Shown: one piece after another, positions 19,662 to 30,091 of the stretch
Layout of the letters: each line of letters starts with the position of its first letter
How positions within the stretch are numbered: position 1 is the first letter of the stretch
Notes under the pieces: model-generated
What the model saw: only the letters and a program-made list of their open reading frames with translations
The model's database searches: none
What the model was told of the DNA's origin: nothing
Made by a program: the position numbers and the translations under genes
Assembly (NCBI GenBank): GCA_026005135.1
Contig: BPKM01000009.1
Span: 1 to 64,000, forward strand
Reading direction: 5' to 3'
DNA length: 64,000 bases
From: Leptospiraceae bacterium
GTDB taxonomy: Bacteria; Spirochaetota; Leptospiria; Leptospirales; Leptonemataceae

Positions 19662-21059
19662 ATGTATTTTAAATATTCTAAATTTTATTTTATAATTATA
19701 CTATTATTACTATTATATTCCAGTTCTATTTATACTGATGCAATTACATTAAAAAATGGTAATGTAATCTTAGGTAATATTGTAGAAGAAAATAAAGATT
19801 TAATTAAAATAAAAGTTAAATCAATAGATACAAATAATCAAAATGAAAAAATATTAACTATAGAAAGAAAAGAAATTCAAATAATAGAATATGGTTTAAC
19901 AAAAAAGGAATTAGAAATAGAAAAAGAACTTATACAAAAACAAATTGATGAACTAAAGAGAAGACAACAACTTTTAGAAGAACAAGAAAAAAAATTGAAT
20001 AAAGAAAACGATAAAGATTCTTCTTCTGTTTTATCTAAAAAAAATTTATCGGATAACTCATTGCCATATATCCAAATCCAATATCAATATGGTATAAATA
20101 ATAGCAGTATACCCTTTTCTAAAATTTATAGGCTATATAGTAGTGCTTTTATGTTTGGTAATTATATTGTAAGTTCATCAGGCAACATAGCAATATCTCA
20201 ACTTTCATCAGAAAGAGCAACTAATAATAGTCAAAATTTTTCTATAATATTAAATAATCAAAATCATCATTATAAAGTGGAAATTAAACGTTCTTCTTTA
20301 GATAATAATTTCCAAAATTCTTTTTTAATAACTTATGGTAATCAAAGAAGCCCTTATTATAGTAATTTTTCAAACAATGCACCTTTAAATATTTCTAAAA
20401 ATTTTCAACAATTATCTGAGTTTACTTATAGTTATGATTTTTATAAAATTTATTCTAAAACAACTAATATAAATTATAGAATTGCTTTTGAAGTTGGTCT
20501 TTTTCAAAATCATATTTTTGTTCATTTGAATTCCTATTTTTACTGGACGTATATATTTAATAATTATCAAAATCTTTCTCAACCAATAAACTCAAATCTT
20601 TCATTAGTATTTGATTTAGGTAAAGAACCTCTTGTGTATTTAGGATTGAATTTTAATACTATAAATAATAATAAAAATTCCTTTTCTTTAAAAACAATTA
20701 TATTAGGAGGGAATTTTAAAGATAGAATAAATATAAAAGAAAATAATTTTAATAATCCTTTATATTTCAATTCAACATCTGATTTAGTTGGTTCTATCGT
20801 AGGTTATAAAATTTCTCTTCATTGGAATAATCATATTTATAATAACTTCTATTTTATTAGTTCTCTGGAATTTTTAGAATTAAAATATCAAATTAATTCC
20901 TCTAAAAATAGTATCTATTTATTAACGAATGATAACAACTCAAGATTTTTTGCTCATAATTTAGAATATTCTAATAAAGAAAACATATATTATCAATCCA
21001 ATTTATACATACTCTTAGGAATAATGTATCAGTTTGATTTTCGCATTTTTGCTAAATAA
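19662..21059 (+). CDS. predicted outer-membrane/surface protein with coiled coil
   Basis: The protein has 465 residues. The first 28 residues form a signal peptide (LLLLYSSSIYTDA), followed by TDAITLKNGNVILGNIVEENKDLIKIKVK, a small SH3-like or beta module found at the start of several spirochaete proteins. Residues about 85-120 are a charged coiled coil (ELIQKQIDELKRRQQLLEEQEKKLNKEN). The remainder is rich in alternating polar and aromatic residues and ends in FDFRIFAK, consistent with a beta-barrel, though the final residue is not Phe. It is a paralogue of the MITE-split gene at 57198-58696, which has the same module order. Function is not recognised. Confidence 0.6.
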   Translation: MYFKYSKFYFIIILLLLLYSSSIYTDAITLKNGNVILGNIVEENKDLIKIKVKSIDTNNQNEKILTIERKEIQIIEYGLTKKELEIEKELIQKQIDELKRRQQLLEEQEKKLNKENDKDSSSVLSKKNLSDNSLPYIQIQYQYGINNSSIPFSKIYRLYSSAFMFGNYIVSSSGNIAISQLSSERATNNSQNFSIILNNQNHHYKVEIKRSSLDNNFQNSFLITYGNQRSPYYSNFSNNAPLNISKNFQQLSEFTYSYDFYKIYSKTTNINYRIAFEVGLFQNHIFVHLNSYFYWTYIFNNYQNLSQPINSNLSLVFDLGKEPLVYLGLNFNTINNNKNSFSLKTIILGGNFKDRINIKENNFNNPLYFNSTSDLVGSIVGYKISLHWNNHIYNNFYFISSLEFLELKYQINSSKNSIYLLTNDNNSRFFAHNLEYSNKENIYYQSNLYILLGIMYQFDFRIFAK

Positions 21060-21643
21060 AAATCTACACCTGCAAAAAAATATTCTTCATATATAGGATA
21101 AAATTCTTTTTTTAATGCTACATCAATTTTTCTATTTATATGACATCCATCTCCTATAATTTTCCAGGCTGGATAAATTACATCCTGAAATGTTCCATAA
21201 AACCTATGATTAGAACGAATATGTTCAATTACTAATAATTTACCATTATTATGAAGTAATTGCTTTAAATGTTCAATTACAAGTTCTAAATTACCAACAG
21301 AACATAATGTTAATGTTGAAACAATTGTATTAAATCTGGGTAATTGCGAAATTAAATGTTTATTTTCTATTGAATCAACAATAAATTGAATTTTATCAAT
21401 TTTATCAGGAAATTTTTTTTTAATTTGTTCCACCATATAAGGTGATTTTTCTATAATAGTTAAATCGAAATCAGGAGAAAAATTATAAAAACAAAGATTA
21501 GCTCCTGTTCCAGCACCTATTTCCAGAACAGGAGGCTTAACTTCTTGTAATAAAAATTTTCTCTTTTCTTTTAATATCTTATTTTCTAAAACTCCCATTA
21601 CAGGATCATATAAATGAGAAAAAATCTTTGAATATTTAGACAT
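21029..21643 (-). CDS. class I SAM-dependent methyltransferase
   Basis: The protein has 204 residues with motif I VLEIGAGTGANLCFY (about residue 40), an acidic residue after the second strand (LTIIEKSPYMVEQI) and STLTLCSV as motif II, the layout of UbiE/thiopurine-type methyltransferases (Methyltransf_11). The central LLVIEHIRS segment also matches this group. It starts 5 bp after the fabG stop on the same strand, so the two may be co-transcribed. Its 3' end overlaps the convergent outer-membrane-like gene by 31 bp. The substrate is unknown; lipid or quinone methylation would fit the neighbour but is not shown. Confidence 0.8.
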   Translation of the reverse strand: MSKYSKIFSHLYDPVMGVLENKILKEKRKFLLQEVKPPVLEIGAGTGANLCFYNFSPDFDLTIIEKSPYMVEQIKKKFPDKIDKIQFIVDSIENKHLISQLPRFNTIVSTLTLCSVGNLELVIEHLKQLLHNNGKLLVIEHIRSNHRFYGTFQDVIYPAWKIIGDGCHINRKIDVALKKEFYPIYEEYFFAGVDFYLAKMRKSN

Positions 21644-21648
21644 ATTTA

Positions 21649-22410
21649 TTATAATCCAATAACCGTTCCACCATCAATTCTTATTACATTTCCTGTAATA
21701 AAAGAAGCATCATCTGAACATAAAAATCTTACAACACGAGAAATATCTTTAACCTGTCCTGGTCTTCCGAGAGGAACAGATTTTCTTAATTCTTCTTTAA
21801 CTGCTTCTGGTAATGCATCTGTTAAATCAGTTTGTACATATCCCGGACATATTGCATTACATAATAAACCTTTCTTTGCATATTCTCTTGCAACAACCTT
21901 TGTAAAACCAATTAAACCTGCTTTACTTGCTGCATAATTTGCCTGTCCTACCTGTCCAATTAATCCAGAAACGGAACTTACATTGATAATCCTTCCACCA
22001 TCTTTTGCTTTAAGTAGCATAGGTAGAAATTCCCTTGTTACTAAGAAGGGTCCTTTTAAATTTACATTGATTACAATATCCCATTCTTCTTCTTTCATCC
22101 TCAATAAAAGATTATCACGCAAAATTCCAGCATTATTTACTAAAAAGTCTAAGCCACCAAATGCTGCTTTTACTTTTTCTGCTGCTTGTTTTACTTGATC
22201 ACTTTTTGTAACATCGCAAGCAATAGCTATACATTTTACATTATACTTTTCCGAAATCTCTTTTGCTGTTTTTTCGCAATCTTCCTGTCTAATATCAAGT
22301 ATAACCTGATTAGCTCCCCATTCTGCCAAATCTTCTGCTATTGCTCTACCAATTCCTCTTGCTGAGCCTGTTACTAAGGCTACTTTTCCTTCAAATGGTC
22401 TTGTTGACAT
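21649..22410 (-). CDS. fabG: 3-oxoacyl-ACP reductase (SDR family)
   Basis: This 253-residue cytoplasmic short-chain dehydrogenase reduces 3-oxoacyl-ACP with NADPH in fatty acid elongation. Visible motifs are the cofactor loop VTGSARGIGRAI (about 12-23), NNAGI (about 92), and the catalytic Ser...Tyr-x-x-x-Lys in NVSSVSGLIGQVGQANYAASKAG (about 140-163). The end RIDGGTVIGL matches the FabG C-terminus. The acidic pair DIRQ after strand 2 hints that NADH may also be used. A GGGGA ribosome-binding site precedes the start. Other SDR reductases, such as acetoacetyl-CoA reductase PhaB, cannot be excluded from sequence alone. Confidence 0.88.
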   Translation of the reverse strand: MSTRPFEGKVALVTGSARGIGRAIAEDLAEWGANQVILDIRQEDCEKTAKEISEKYNVKCIAIACDVTKSDQVKQAAEKVKAAFGGLDFLVNNAGILRDNLLLRMKEEEWDIVINVNLKGPFLVTREFLPMLLKAKDGGRIINVSSVSGLIGQVGQANYAASKAGLIGFTKVVAREYAKKGLLCNAICPGYVQTDLTDALPEAVKEELRKSVPLGRPGQVKDISRVVRFLCSDDASFITGNVIRIDGGTVIGL

Positions 22411-22749
22411 ATCCCCTTTTTTTAGAATTTGACTTAAAAATCAAGTTTTTTATATTTTTTAAAATAGATTTAGAATTACTTTTTATAAAATCTTATCAAA
22501 TAAATTTATGTTAACTAAAAAGACTTAAAGCGATAAATTATTATGAATATCTATTAAAAAAATTATGAACCTTTTATTTCATTTTGAGAAAAAAACTCAT
22601 AAAAAATAATAATAGATTCTAAATTTGGCTTTGTTGCATAAACATTAATTATTTGCTATTTATTAAGAATATTTATCAATATTTTAGATAATTTTTCACT
22701 TATTTATTTTTGTGATTACGATCAACATAAACAATTATTTATCTTGATT
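22411..22749. other. 339-bp intergenic region between fabG and prfA
   Basis: No gene is seen. It should hold the fabG promoter on the minus strand; I see no convincing -35/-10 pair. Its right part contains the relic of a MITE-like element listed separately. The inverted repeat ttgacttaaaaatcaag (about 22429-22445) is weak and AT-rich. Confidence 0.6.
22627..22700. mobile_element. relic of the IS5-type MITE seen at 58431
   Basis: It begins with the terminal repeat ggctttgttgcataaa and stays alignable with the 58431 element for about 70 bp (atttgctattta..aatatttatcaa..tttt..ga.aatttttca). No right-hand terminal repeat is present before prfA, so the copy is truncated. Confidence 0.7.
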
Positions 22750-23856
22750 CTAAGCCGATAAGATTTGTTTTTTTCGCATTTCTTCGAGTTTTTGTAATTT
22801 TTCGTGTTTTACGAGTTCTTCTAATAGGGGAAGGATATTTCCTTCCATAAATTCATCTAAATTATACATGGTAAAATTAATTCTATGATCTGTAACTCTT
22901 CCTTGGGGAAAATTATAGGTTCTAATACGTTCAGAACGATCTCCTGTCTTTACTTGATTTTTTTTAAGATCTGCTAATTCCTTATGTTGCTGTTCTTCGT
23001 GCATTTGTTTTAATCTTGCTCTTAAAATCTTCATTGCTTTTGCTTTATTTTTATGTTGTGATCGCTCATCCTGGCAACTTACAACAATTCCCGTTGGAAT
23101 ATGTGTAATTCTTACTGCAGATTCTGTTTTATTAACATGCTGACCACCAGCACCACTTGCACGAAAAACATCAATTCTTAAATCTTTTTCATCTATATGG
23201 AAATCAGACTCTTCTACTTCTGGTAGTACCGCTACTGTTACTGCACTGGTATGGATTCTTCCTCCACTTTCTGTTATAGGAATTCGTTGTACCCGATGTG
23301 CTCCTGCTTCTTGATGTAATAATTCATAAGCTCTATCCCCTTCTACGCTAAAAACAATTTCTTTATATCCTCCTAATCCTGTTTCTGATAAAGATAATAC
23401 CTCTACTTTAAAACCCATATCATCACAAAACTTACTATACATACGAAATAAATCTGCTGCAAATAAAGCTGCTTCTTCTCCTCCTGTCCCTGCTCGGATT
23501 TCCATAATAATATTTTTTCCTTCATTGGGATCTGGTTCTAATAATAAAGATTCAATTTCAAATTCATGCTCATTTAAATAGTTATCTAATTCCTCTAATT
23601 CCATTTCTGCTATTTCTTTTAATTCCTTATCTGCCTTAGGATCATTTAAAATCTCTTTTGCTTCTTCGTAAGCCTTGATTTTTTGTATAAAATTTTTTAT
23701 ATCATCAATATAAGATTGTAATTTACGATGTTCTTGTGATAATTCTTTAAATTTTTCTTGATTATTAATAATATCTGGTTGGCTTAATAAATTTTCTAAT
23801 TCATTATAACGATCCAGTTCTTTTTGTAAATGATCCCTTAATTGACTCCAGTTCAT
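22750..23856 (-). CDS. prfA: peptide chain release factor 1
   Basis: This 368-residue factor releases the finished peptide at UAA and UAG codons. The catalytic GGQ is in RASGAGGQHVNKTESAVRITHIPTG (about residue 235). The codon-recognition tripeptide occurs as PIT in HRVQRIPITESGGRIHTSA, the position of P-A-T in classical RF1; RF2 would have S-P-F. The acidic N-terminal domain and C-terminal VTDHRINFTMYNLDEFMEGN are typical, and the length matches RF1 (about 360). No frameshift site is present, as expected for RF1. Unlike in many genomes, no prmC follows. Confidence 0.96.
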   Translation of the reverse strand: MNWSQLRDHLQKELDRYNELENLLSQPDIINNQEKFKELSQEHRKLQSYIDDIKNFIQKIKAYEEAKEILNDPKADKELKEIAEMELEELDNYLNEHEFEIESLLLEPDPNEGKNIIMEIRAGTGGEEAALFAADLFRMYSKFCDDMGFKVEVLSLSETGLGGYKEIVFSVEGDRAYELLHQEAGAHRVQRIPITESGGRIHTSAVTVAVLPEVEESDFHIDEKDLRIDVFRASGAGGQHVNKTESAVRITHIPTGIVVSCQDERSQHKNKAKAMKILRARLKQMHEEQQHKELADLKKNQVKTGDRSERIRTYNFPQGRVTDHRINFTMYNLDEFMEGNILPLLEELVKHEKLQKLEEMRKKQILSA

Positions 23857-23902
23857 ATACTTATCCTATTATAATATAAAAAAATTAATTGTAAATACTT
23901 TT

Positions 23903-25475
<1,573 letters not shown>

Positions 25476-25898
25476 TCATTTAATATATTTAAATTGATTT
25501 CTTAAATCATAATCTGTAATATGAAAAACAACATCATAAATATCCTGTTCTTCGGAAACTCTTTTAAAATATACTATTTTACCTTTTTTTTCGATCAATT
25601 TTTTAATCTGTTGTTTACCATTATAAGTTATATTAACATAAACAAATGGTTCCTGTAATAAATATTCTAAAGCTAAAGGGATAACTTCTTTCTTAGCTAT
25701 TTTTAACCCTTCAACATAATTACTTGCACGAATCTGAAAATAAACCTGATAGGTAGAACTGCTTATTAATCCAGTTCTTTTATATTCTTTGGGTAATCCA
25801 TATTTTAAGTAATATACTTCTTTTATATAATCCTTTTTAGATGCACAAAAAGAAAAAAAAATTATGAAGATAAATATTGCATAAATTGATCTGCCCAT
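25476..25898 (-). CDS. small predicted lipoprotein
   Basis: The protein has 140 residues with a signal peptide (IYAIFIFIIFFSFC) and a lipobox-like FSFC-A, so Cys18 is the likely lipidated residue. The mature part is polar, with two beta-rich stretches (YQVYFQIRASNYVEGLKIAKKEVIPLALEYLLQEPFVYVNITYNGKQQIKKLIEKKGKIVYFKRVSEEQDIYDVVFHITD). It contains an A-K-x-x-x-x-x-A-x-x-x helix like that of the lipoprotein at 31440. The start overlaps the end of lipB by 37 bp and the stop is 9 bp from gltX, indicating an operon. I do not recognise the family. Confidence 0.7.
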   Translation of the reverse strand: MGRSIYAIFIFIIFFSFCASKKDYIKEVYYLKYGLPKEYKRTGLISSSTYQVYFQIRASNYVEGLKIAKKEVIPLALEYLLQEPFVYVNITYNGKQQIKKLIEKKGKIVYFKRVSEEQDIYDVVFHITDYDLRNQFKYIK

Positions 25899-26536
25899 TT
25901 TTTACAAAAATCAATTTTTTTATAATTGAATTCATCGTCATCTATTTTCTTATCCACAAGATTCTTCTGCTCTATGATATTTTTTATAGAATTCATTTTT
26001 AAATTTTTATATCCACAAGGGAAAATATAATTAAAAGTATTTAAACCATTGCAATAATTAATAGCAATACCAGACGAAGTAAATCCTTTACGAATTTCTA
26101 ATCCCATAGAAACTATTTTTTCATTCTTTTCTGTATATAAACCCGGCATATCTTCTTTATAGATTAAGGAAATTCCATATTCTAAATAGATTAAATCTTT
26201 TGTTATATTTATAATAATTTGAATAACATCTGTTATGGATATTTTTCTTTTTTTTAAATCTAAATGTATATATATAATAATTTGTCCTAATTCATGAGCT
26301 GTTAAATCTCCTCCTCGTTTAACATAATATATTTCTATTCCCTTTTTTTGAATAAATTCTTCTGGTATTTTAAAACTTTCTTTTTTATATTGAATACCAG
26401 CAGTTATAACAGGAAAATGATCACAAAATAAAAGATTTTCTTTACGCTTTTTTCTAAAATATTCCGCTAATTTTAAATATCTCTGATAAGAAAGTGTTTT
26501 AAAATAATAAATATCTATATTTTTAATTTTATTCAT
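25862..26536 (-). CDS. lipB: octanoyltransferase (lipoate biosynthesis)
   Basis: LipB moves the octanoyl group from acyl carrier protein to lipoyl domains of 2-oxoacid dehydrogenases. Motifs include VKRGGDLTAHELGQIIIYIHL (about residue 85; usual RGG-x-x-T-x-H-x-P-GQ, with Pro replaced by Leu), the catalytic lysine region KIVSMGLEIRKGFTSSGIAIN, and the catalytic Cys in FNYIFPCGYKNLKMNSI. I favour the ATG at 26536 (MNKIKNIDIYYF) over the track start at 26563, which would add nine residues inside pcm. The gene still overlaps the pcm stop slightly. Length (about 224 residues) fits the family. Confidence 0.87.
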   Translation of the reverse strand: MNKIKNIDIYYFKTLSYQRYLKLAEYFRKKRKENLLFCDHFPVITAGIQYKKESFKIPEEFIQKKGIEIYYVKRGGDLTAHELGQIIIYIHLDLKKRKISITDVIQIIINITKDLIYLEYGISLIYKEDMPGLYTEKNEKIVSMGLEIRKGFTSSGIAINYCNGLNTFNYIFPCGYKNLKMNSIKNIIEQKNLVDKKIDDDEFNYKKIDFCKKWADQFMQYLSS

Positions 26537-27191
26537 AATCTTTTTCTTTAACAAGAGGAACAAATCGAACTGGAATAATATTTTCTTCTATAAAATTGTT
26601 TTCGCCAATTTTTTTGATTTTTAATAAATCCTGATAAACAATTCCAACAGGTAAAACCATAATACCACCAATTTTTAATTGTTTCTTCCATGATTCTGGT
26701 ATTTTTTTAGGTGCAGCAGCTGAAATAATTCTATCAAAGGGAGCATATTCGGGTAACCCTTCATATCCATTTTTGCAAAAAAAATGAACATTCTTAACAC
26801 CAAATCGTTTTAAATTATTTTTTGCAAATTCTATTAATGATGGTACAATCTCTATTGTATATACTTCCTTTGCTAATTCTGACAATATTGCTGTTTGATA
26901 TCCACTTCCTGTACCAATTTCTAAAACTTTTTCATTTCCTGTAAGTTCCAGTAAATCTGTCATTAATGCTACAATATAAGGTTGAGAAATGGTCTGTCCA
27001 TAACCAATACTTAAAGGTCCATCTGTATAGGCATATGGTTTGTCTTTTTCTCTTACAAAATATTCTCTCGGAAATTTTCGCATTGCATTCAAAACATTTG
27101 TGTTGGTTACTCCTCTATATACAATTTGATTTTTTATCATATCTTCTAATACTTCTTTATTATATGGTAATGAATTAAAATGATTTGACAT
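26529..27191 (-). CDS. pcm: protein-L-isoaspartate O-methyltransferase
   Basis: This 220-residue repair enzyme methylates isoaspartyl residues of aged proteins using SAM. Characteristic sequences are VPREYFV-like FPREYFVREKDKPYAYTDGPLSIGYGQTISQPYIVALMTDLL (about 40-82), which includes the conserved Thr/Ser-containing isoAsp-binding segment, then motif I VLEIGTGSGYQTAILSEL and the post-I acidic residue VYTIEIVPSL. The SAAAPKKIPESW stretch is also typical. It is divergently arranged with the ABC1 kinase gene, 37 bp apart, and overlaps lipB downstream. Confidence 0.94.
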   Translation of the reverse strand: MSNHFNSLPYNKEVLEDMIKNQIVYRGVTNTNVLNAMRKFPREYFVREKDKPYAYTDGPLSIGYGQTISQPYIVALMTDLLELTGNEKVLEIGTGSGYQTAILSELAKEVYTIEIVPSLIEFAKNNLKRFGVKNVHFFCKNGYEGLPEYAPFDRIISAAAPKKIPESWKKQLKIGGIMVLPVGIVYQDLLKIKKIGENNFIEENIIPVRFVPLVKEKDYE

Positions 27192-27228
27192 ATTATCCAG
27201 CTTTTAGTATATTAATGTTTTAGTTTTT

Positions 27229-28506
27229 ATGAATGATAATAATTTTATTTCTGGAACATTTTCAAGACTTTTTCGACTTGGCGAAACAGCAGGCCGAATT
27301 GGATATGCTTTTTTAAAAAATTTTGGTTCTTATCATAATATAGATCTGGATCAAATTATAAAAGCAGTTGATACTCTTTCTCGTCTAAAAGGCGCCCCAA
27401 TGAAAGTAGGCCAGATGTTAAGCCTGCATGAAGATTTATTACCTCCAGAAATTATTGAAATATTTAAAGTTTTACAAAAAGATTCTCCTCCAATGCCATT
27501 TTCTACGGTAAAAACAATCCTTGAACAAGAATTAAAAGAAAAATTATCTGATTTTGATTCTATCGAAGAAAAACCATTTGCTTCTGCTTCCATAGGGCAA
27601 GTACATAAAGCTACCTTAAAAACAAAAGAAAAAGTTATCTTAAAAATTCAATATCCCGGTATTCGAAAATCCATTCAATCTGATCTTACTACCATAAAAT
27701 TAATTTTATCTCCTTTATTTAAGGCATTAGAAATTCCTTTCGATCCAGTATGGGAAGAAATTAGAGAACGGTTATTAGAAGAAGTCGATTATATACATGA
27801 ATTAAATAATTTAAAAACTTTTCATCAATTTGTTTCTATTCCTGGTTTAGTTTTTCCTATATATTTTGGAGAATATTCTACTACAGAAGTTTTAACATTA
27901 AGTTTTGAAGAATCTTATAATTTTAATGAAGTAACAAAACATTCCCAATATCAAGAATATCATGAATCGTGGATATATATTTTATTAAAATTAATTATTT
28001 TTGGATTATTTCGATATAAAATTTTACATGTTGACCCTAATTCTGCAAATTTTGGTTTTCGAGAAAATCAGGTTATATTATACGATTTTGGATGTATAAA
28101 AAAAGTTCCAAACTCTATCTCTATAGCATACAAAAAAACAGCCTATGCAATTCTGAATCATGAATGGGATAAAGCATCTCATTACCTTTTTGAAGCTGGT
28201 ATTAAAACCAAAGATAATCAGCCTCTATCTGAAAAGTTTTTAAAGCCACATTTAGAAATTATAGAAGAAATTTTTCCAGATAAAGAAACCTACTTTGGAG
28301 AAGATTCTAAAATTTACCAACGTTTATTACAAATTGCAAGAGATAGCTGGAAAGAAGCAAAAGATATAATTTTTCCCAAAGATCTTGTTTTTATTCATCG
28401 AAATTTAATTGGACATTTTGGTAATTTAAGAAAATTGCGTGTTAAAAAGAACTGGAGAAAAGTATTTCTCGAACTTTTAGATCAAACCAATGAAAGCGAA
28501 AAGTAA
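27229..28506 (+). CDS. ABC1/UbiB-family atypical kinase
   Basis: The protein has 425 residues. ABC1/ADCK (AarF, UbiB) proteins are protein-kinase-like ATPases that support ubiquinone or other isoprenoid-lipid metabolism. The family KxGQ motif occurs as MKVGQMLSLHEDLLPPEI (about 58-76), the alanine-rich nucleotide loop as FASASIGQVHKATLKTKEKVILKIQYPG, a QTD-like region as EEVDYIHELNN, the catalytic loop as HVDPNSANFGF and the metal-binding DFG as LYDFGCIKKVP. No C-terminal transmembrane pair typical of UbiB is visible. The downstream 71-residue ORF overlaps its stop. Confidence 0.9.
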   Translation: MNDNNFISGTFSRLFRLGETAGRIGYAFLKNFGSYHNIDLDQIIKAVDTLSRLKGAPMKVGQMLSLHEDLLPPEIIEIFKVLQKDSPPMPFSTVKTILEQELKEKLSDFDSIEEKPFASASIGQVHKATLKTKEKVILKIQYPGIRKSIQSDLTTIKLILSPLFKALEIPFDPVWEEIRERLLEEVDYIHELNNLKTFHQFVSIPGLVFPIYFGEYSTTEVLTLSFEESYNFNEVTKHSQYQEYHESWIYILLKLIIFGLFRYKILHVDPNSANFGFRENQVILYDFGCIKKVPNSISIAYKKTAYAILNHEWDKASHYLFEAGIKTKDNQPLSEKFLKPHLEIIEEIFPDKETYFGEDSKIYQRLLQIARDSWKEAKDIIFPKDLVFIHRNLIGHFGNLRKLRVKKNWRKVFLELLDQTNESEK

Positions 28507-28705
28507 TAAAAAAATTATTTATTATTCTTATGGAGTTGATCTATTTGGCTACTATTATTTAGAATCTACTTTAAAAAATAAAAATAAAATATCAAAAAAA
28601 TATAAAATTTATAATGATTCAATCCATTTTATCCTCTCCTTGGATAAGGAATTATATAAATATGATCAAAAAAATTATAATATAATAATACTAAATAAAA
28701 ATTAA
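28490..28705 (+). CDS. small hypothetical protein
   Basis: The 71-residue frame overlaps the end of the ABC1 kinase gene by 17 bp, in the manner of translationally coupled genes. The product is basic and rich in Tyr, Lys and Asn (IIYYSYGVDLFGYYYLESTLKNKNKISKKYKIYNDSIHFILSLDKELY) with no signal peptide or membrane segment. I do not recognise it. In DNA this AT-rich, a frame of this size could be accidental; the coupling is the only support. Confidence 0.4.
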   Translation: MKAKSNKKIIYYSYGVDLFGYYYLESTLKNKNKISKKYKIYNDSIHFILSLDKELYKYDQKNYNIIILNKN

Positions 28706-28898
28706 GATAACTTTTTACAATTTATACATTGCAGTTTATTTTTTAGATTACCTTATCGATATAACTTTTTACATTAGATTTAAAGTATATAATTTTAAAG
28801 AATCCTTCTGATATCTTATATCTTAATAATATTTTTTAATTTCATAATTTTAATACACTAAAATAGTAAGCGCTCAATTTATATTTTCGTAAATTATT

Positions 28899-29420
28899 TT
28901 ATGCACATAATATTTCAACATCTTCTTCTACTAGCTCCCTTGCTCTGTAAAATCGATGCTCTATCCTGATCTCTGTAACACTTGTTACAAATTCACTGCC
29001 AATCTCCCTTAACGGGACCCTCAATAGAGATACCTTATCATCAAATCTTCTATAACATTCCCATTCTATTAATAATCTTATAATATGACTTACACTATAT
29101 CCCGTCATCTCGGATATATCCTTTAATAATTGATGAATATTCTGACTTACTCTTACACAACAATGTTCATAATCATTACATACTATCTGATAAATTTTTT
29201 TACTGGTTTTCTTTTGATTTGCTAATCTTTTTAATCTTTCTATGTATTTAGAAATAAGAAATAAAAACATATCCGAATAGCTGGAATGATGATTTTTTAA
29301 ATCCTGTAAATCTTCTTTATAGGGGATATAAATCATAAAGTGTAAAATAGTCGTATTGTTTGATTCCTCTAGTTCTTCGTTAGGACTTTGGATATTCTTT
29401 CTAATATAAGTAGCCATCAA
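28899..29420 (-). CDS. DUF1564-like, predicted ribbon-helix-helix DNA-binding protein
   Basis: The protein has 173 residues. The central part VCNDYEHCCVRVSQNIHQLLKDISEMTGYSVSHIIRLLIEWECYRRF reads as a beta strand followed by two helices with a G-Y-S-V-S turn, the layout of ribbon-helix-helix regulators. The overall arrangement, with an N-terminal region containing TILHFMIYIPY and a Lys-rich linker, resembles the DUF1564 group that is expanded in Leptospira. No signal peptide is seen. It lies alone between the ABC1 kinase region and umuDC. The family link is from memory of layout and should be treated as moderate. Confidence 0.5.
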   Translation of the reverse strand: MMATYIRKNIQSPNEELEESNNTTILHFMIYIPYKEDLQDLKNHHSSYSDMFLFLISKYIERLKRLANQKKTSKKIYQIVCNDYEHCCVRVSQNIHQLLKDISEMTGYSVSHIIRLLIEWECYRRFDDKVSLLRVPLREIGSEFVTSVTEIRIEHRFYRARELVEEDVEILCA

Positions 29421-29613
29421 TAATTATAGTCTAATTTTTATTAAAAATCTTACTAAAAAAATATAAGAAAATCAATTTTTTTTTATAAAATCACAATTTA
29501 GAAGTAAAATTAATAGGAACTATAAAGTATACGGTGTTTTTAGATCGCTTACCTAAAATATATAAAATGGAACGAAAAAAATCCATATTCTCCCAAAATA
29601 TGCTATATATTTA

Positions 29614-29640
29614 TTGACTATTATTTGTATAGTATATAAA
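29614..29640 (+). promoter_or_regulatory. umuDC promoter with overlapping inverted repeat
   Basis: A -35 like TTGACT (29614-29619) and -10 like TATAAA (29635-29640) are separated by 15 bp, just before umuD. The inverted repeat ACTAT-n7-ATAGT (29617-29633) covers the promoter and could be the operator for a LexA-type SOS repressor. Confidence 0.5.
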
Positions 29641-29650
29641 TGGAATTTCT

Positions 29651-30091
29651 ATGGAAGACCATTATAATTATAAAATGTTTCGTAAAAATTCTCCTTATTT
29701 TAAAATTGATGAAGAACTTTATAATAAACTTTTACCTATCAGTTACTCTGGATTCCCCAGTCCTGCAGAAGATTTCTTAGAAAAACGAATTGATTTAAAT
29801 CAAATTTTAATTCGTAATCCTAAATCTACTTTTTTTATGAAGGTAAAAGGAAATAGTTTTGATAATCTTATACAGGACGAAGATATTATTCTTGTTGATT
29901 GTTCTCTTTATCCAGTGAATGGCGATTATATAATTGCAATTATAAATGGAGAATTTCATATAAGAAAACTAATCAAAAAAAATAATAAATATTATTTATT
30001 AAATTTAGAAAATCAGACTATAGAAGATACAGAAACCATTGAAATATGGGGAGTTATAACCTATGTTATCCATCCAGCAAGAAAAAAATAA
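29651..30091 (+). CDS. umuD: UmuD-like S24 peptidase, translesion polymerase subunit
   Basis: The protein has 146 residues. UmuD is self-cleaved with RecA help and then forms DNA polymerase V with UmuC. GFPSPAEDFLEKRIDLNQ is the family N-terminus. The catalytic Ser is in FMKVKGNSFDNLI (about residue 75) and the catalytic Lys in GEFHIRKLIKK (about 112). The normal cleavage site, Cys-Gly or Ala-Gly before FPSPA, is Ser-Gly here (ISYSGFPSPAEDF). An out-of-frame ATG precedes the chosen start, and no good Shine-Dalgarno is seen. It overlaps umuC by 29 bp. Confidence 0.9.
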   Translation: MEDHYNYKMFRKNSPYFKIDEELYNKLLPISYSGFPSPAEDFLEKRIDLNQILIRNPKSTFFMKVKGNSFDNLIQDEDIILVDCSLYPVNGDYIIAIINGEFHIRKLIKKNNKYYLLNLENQTIEDTETIEIWGVITYVIHPARKK

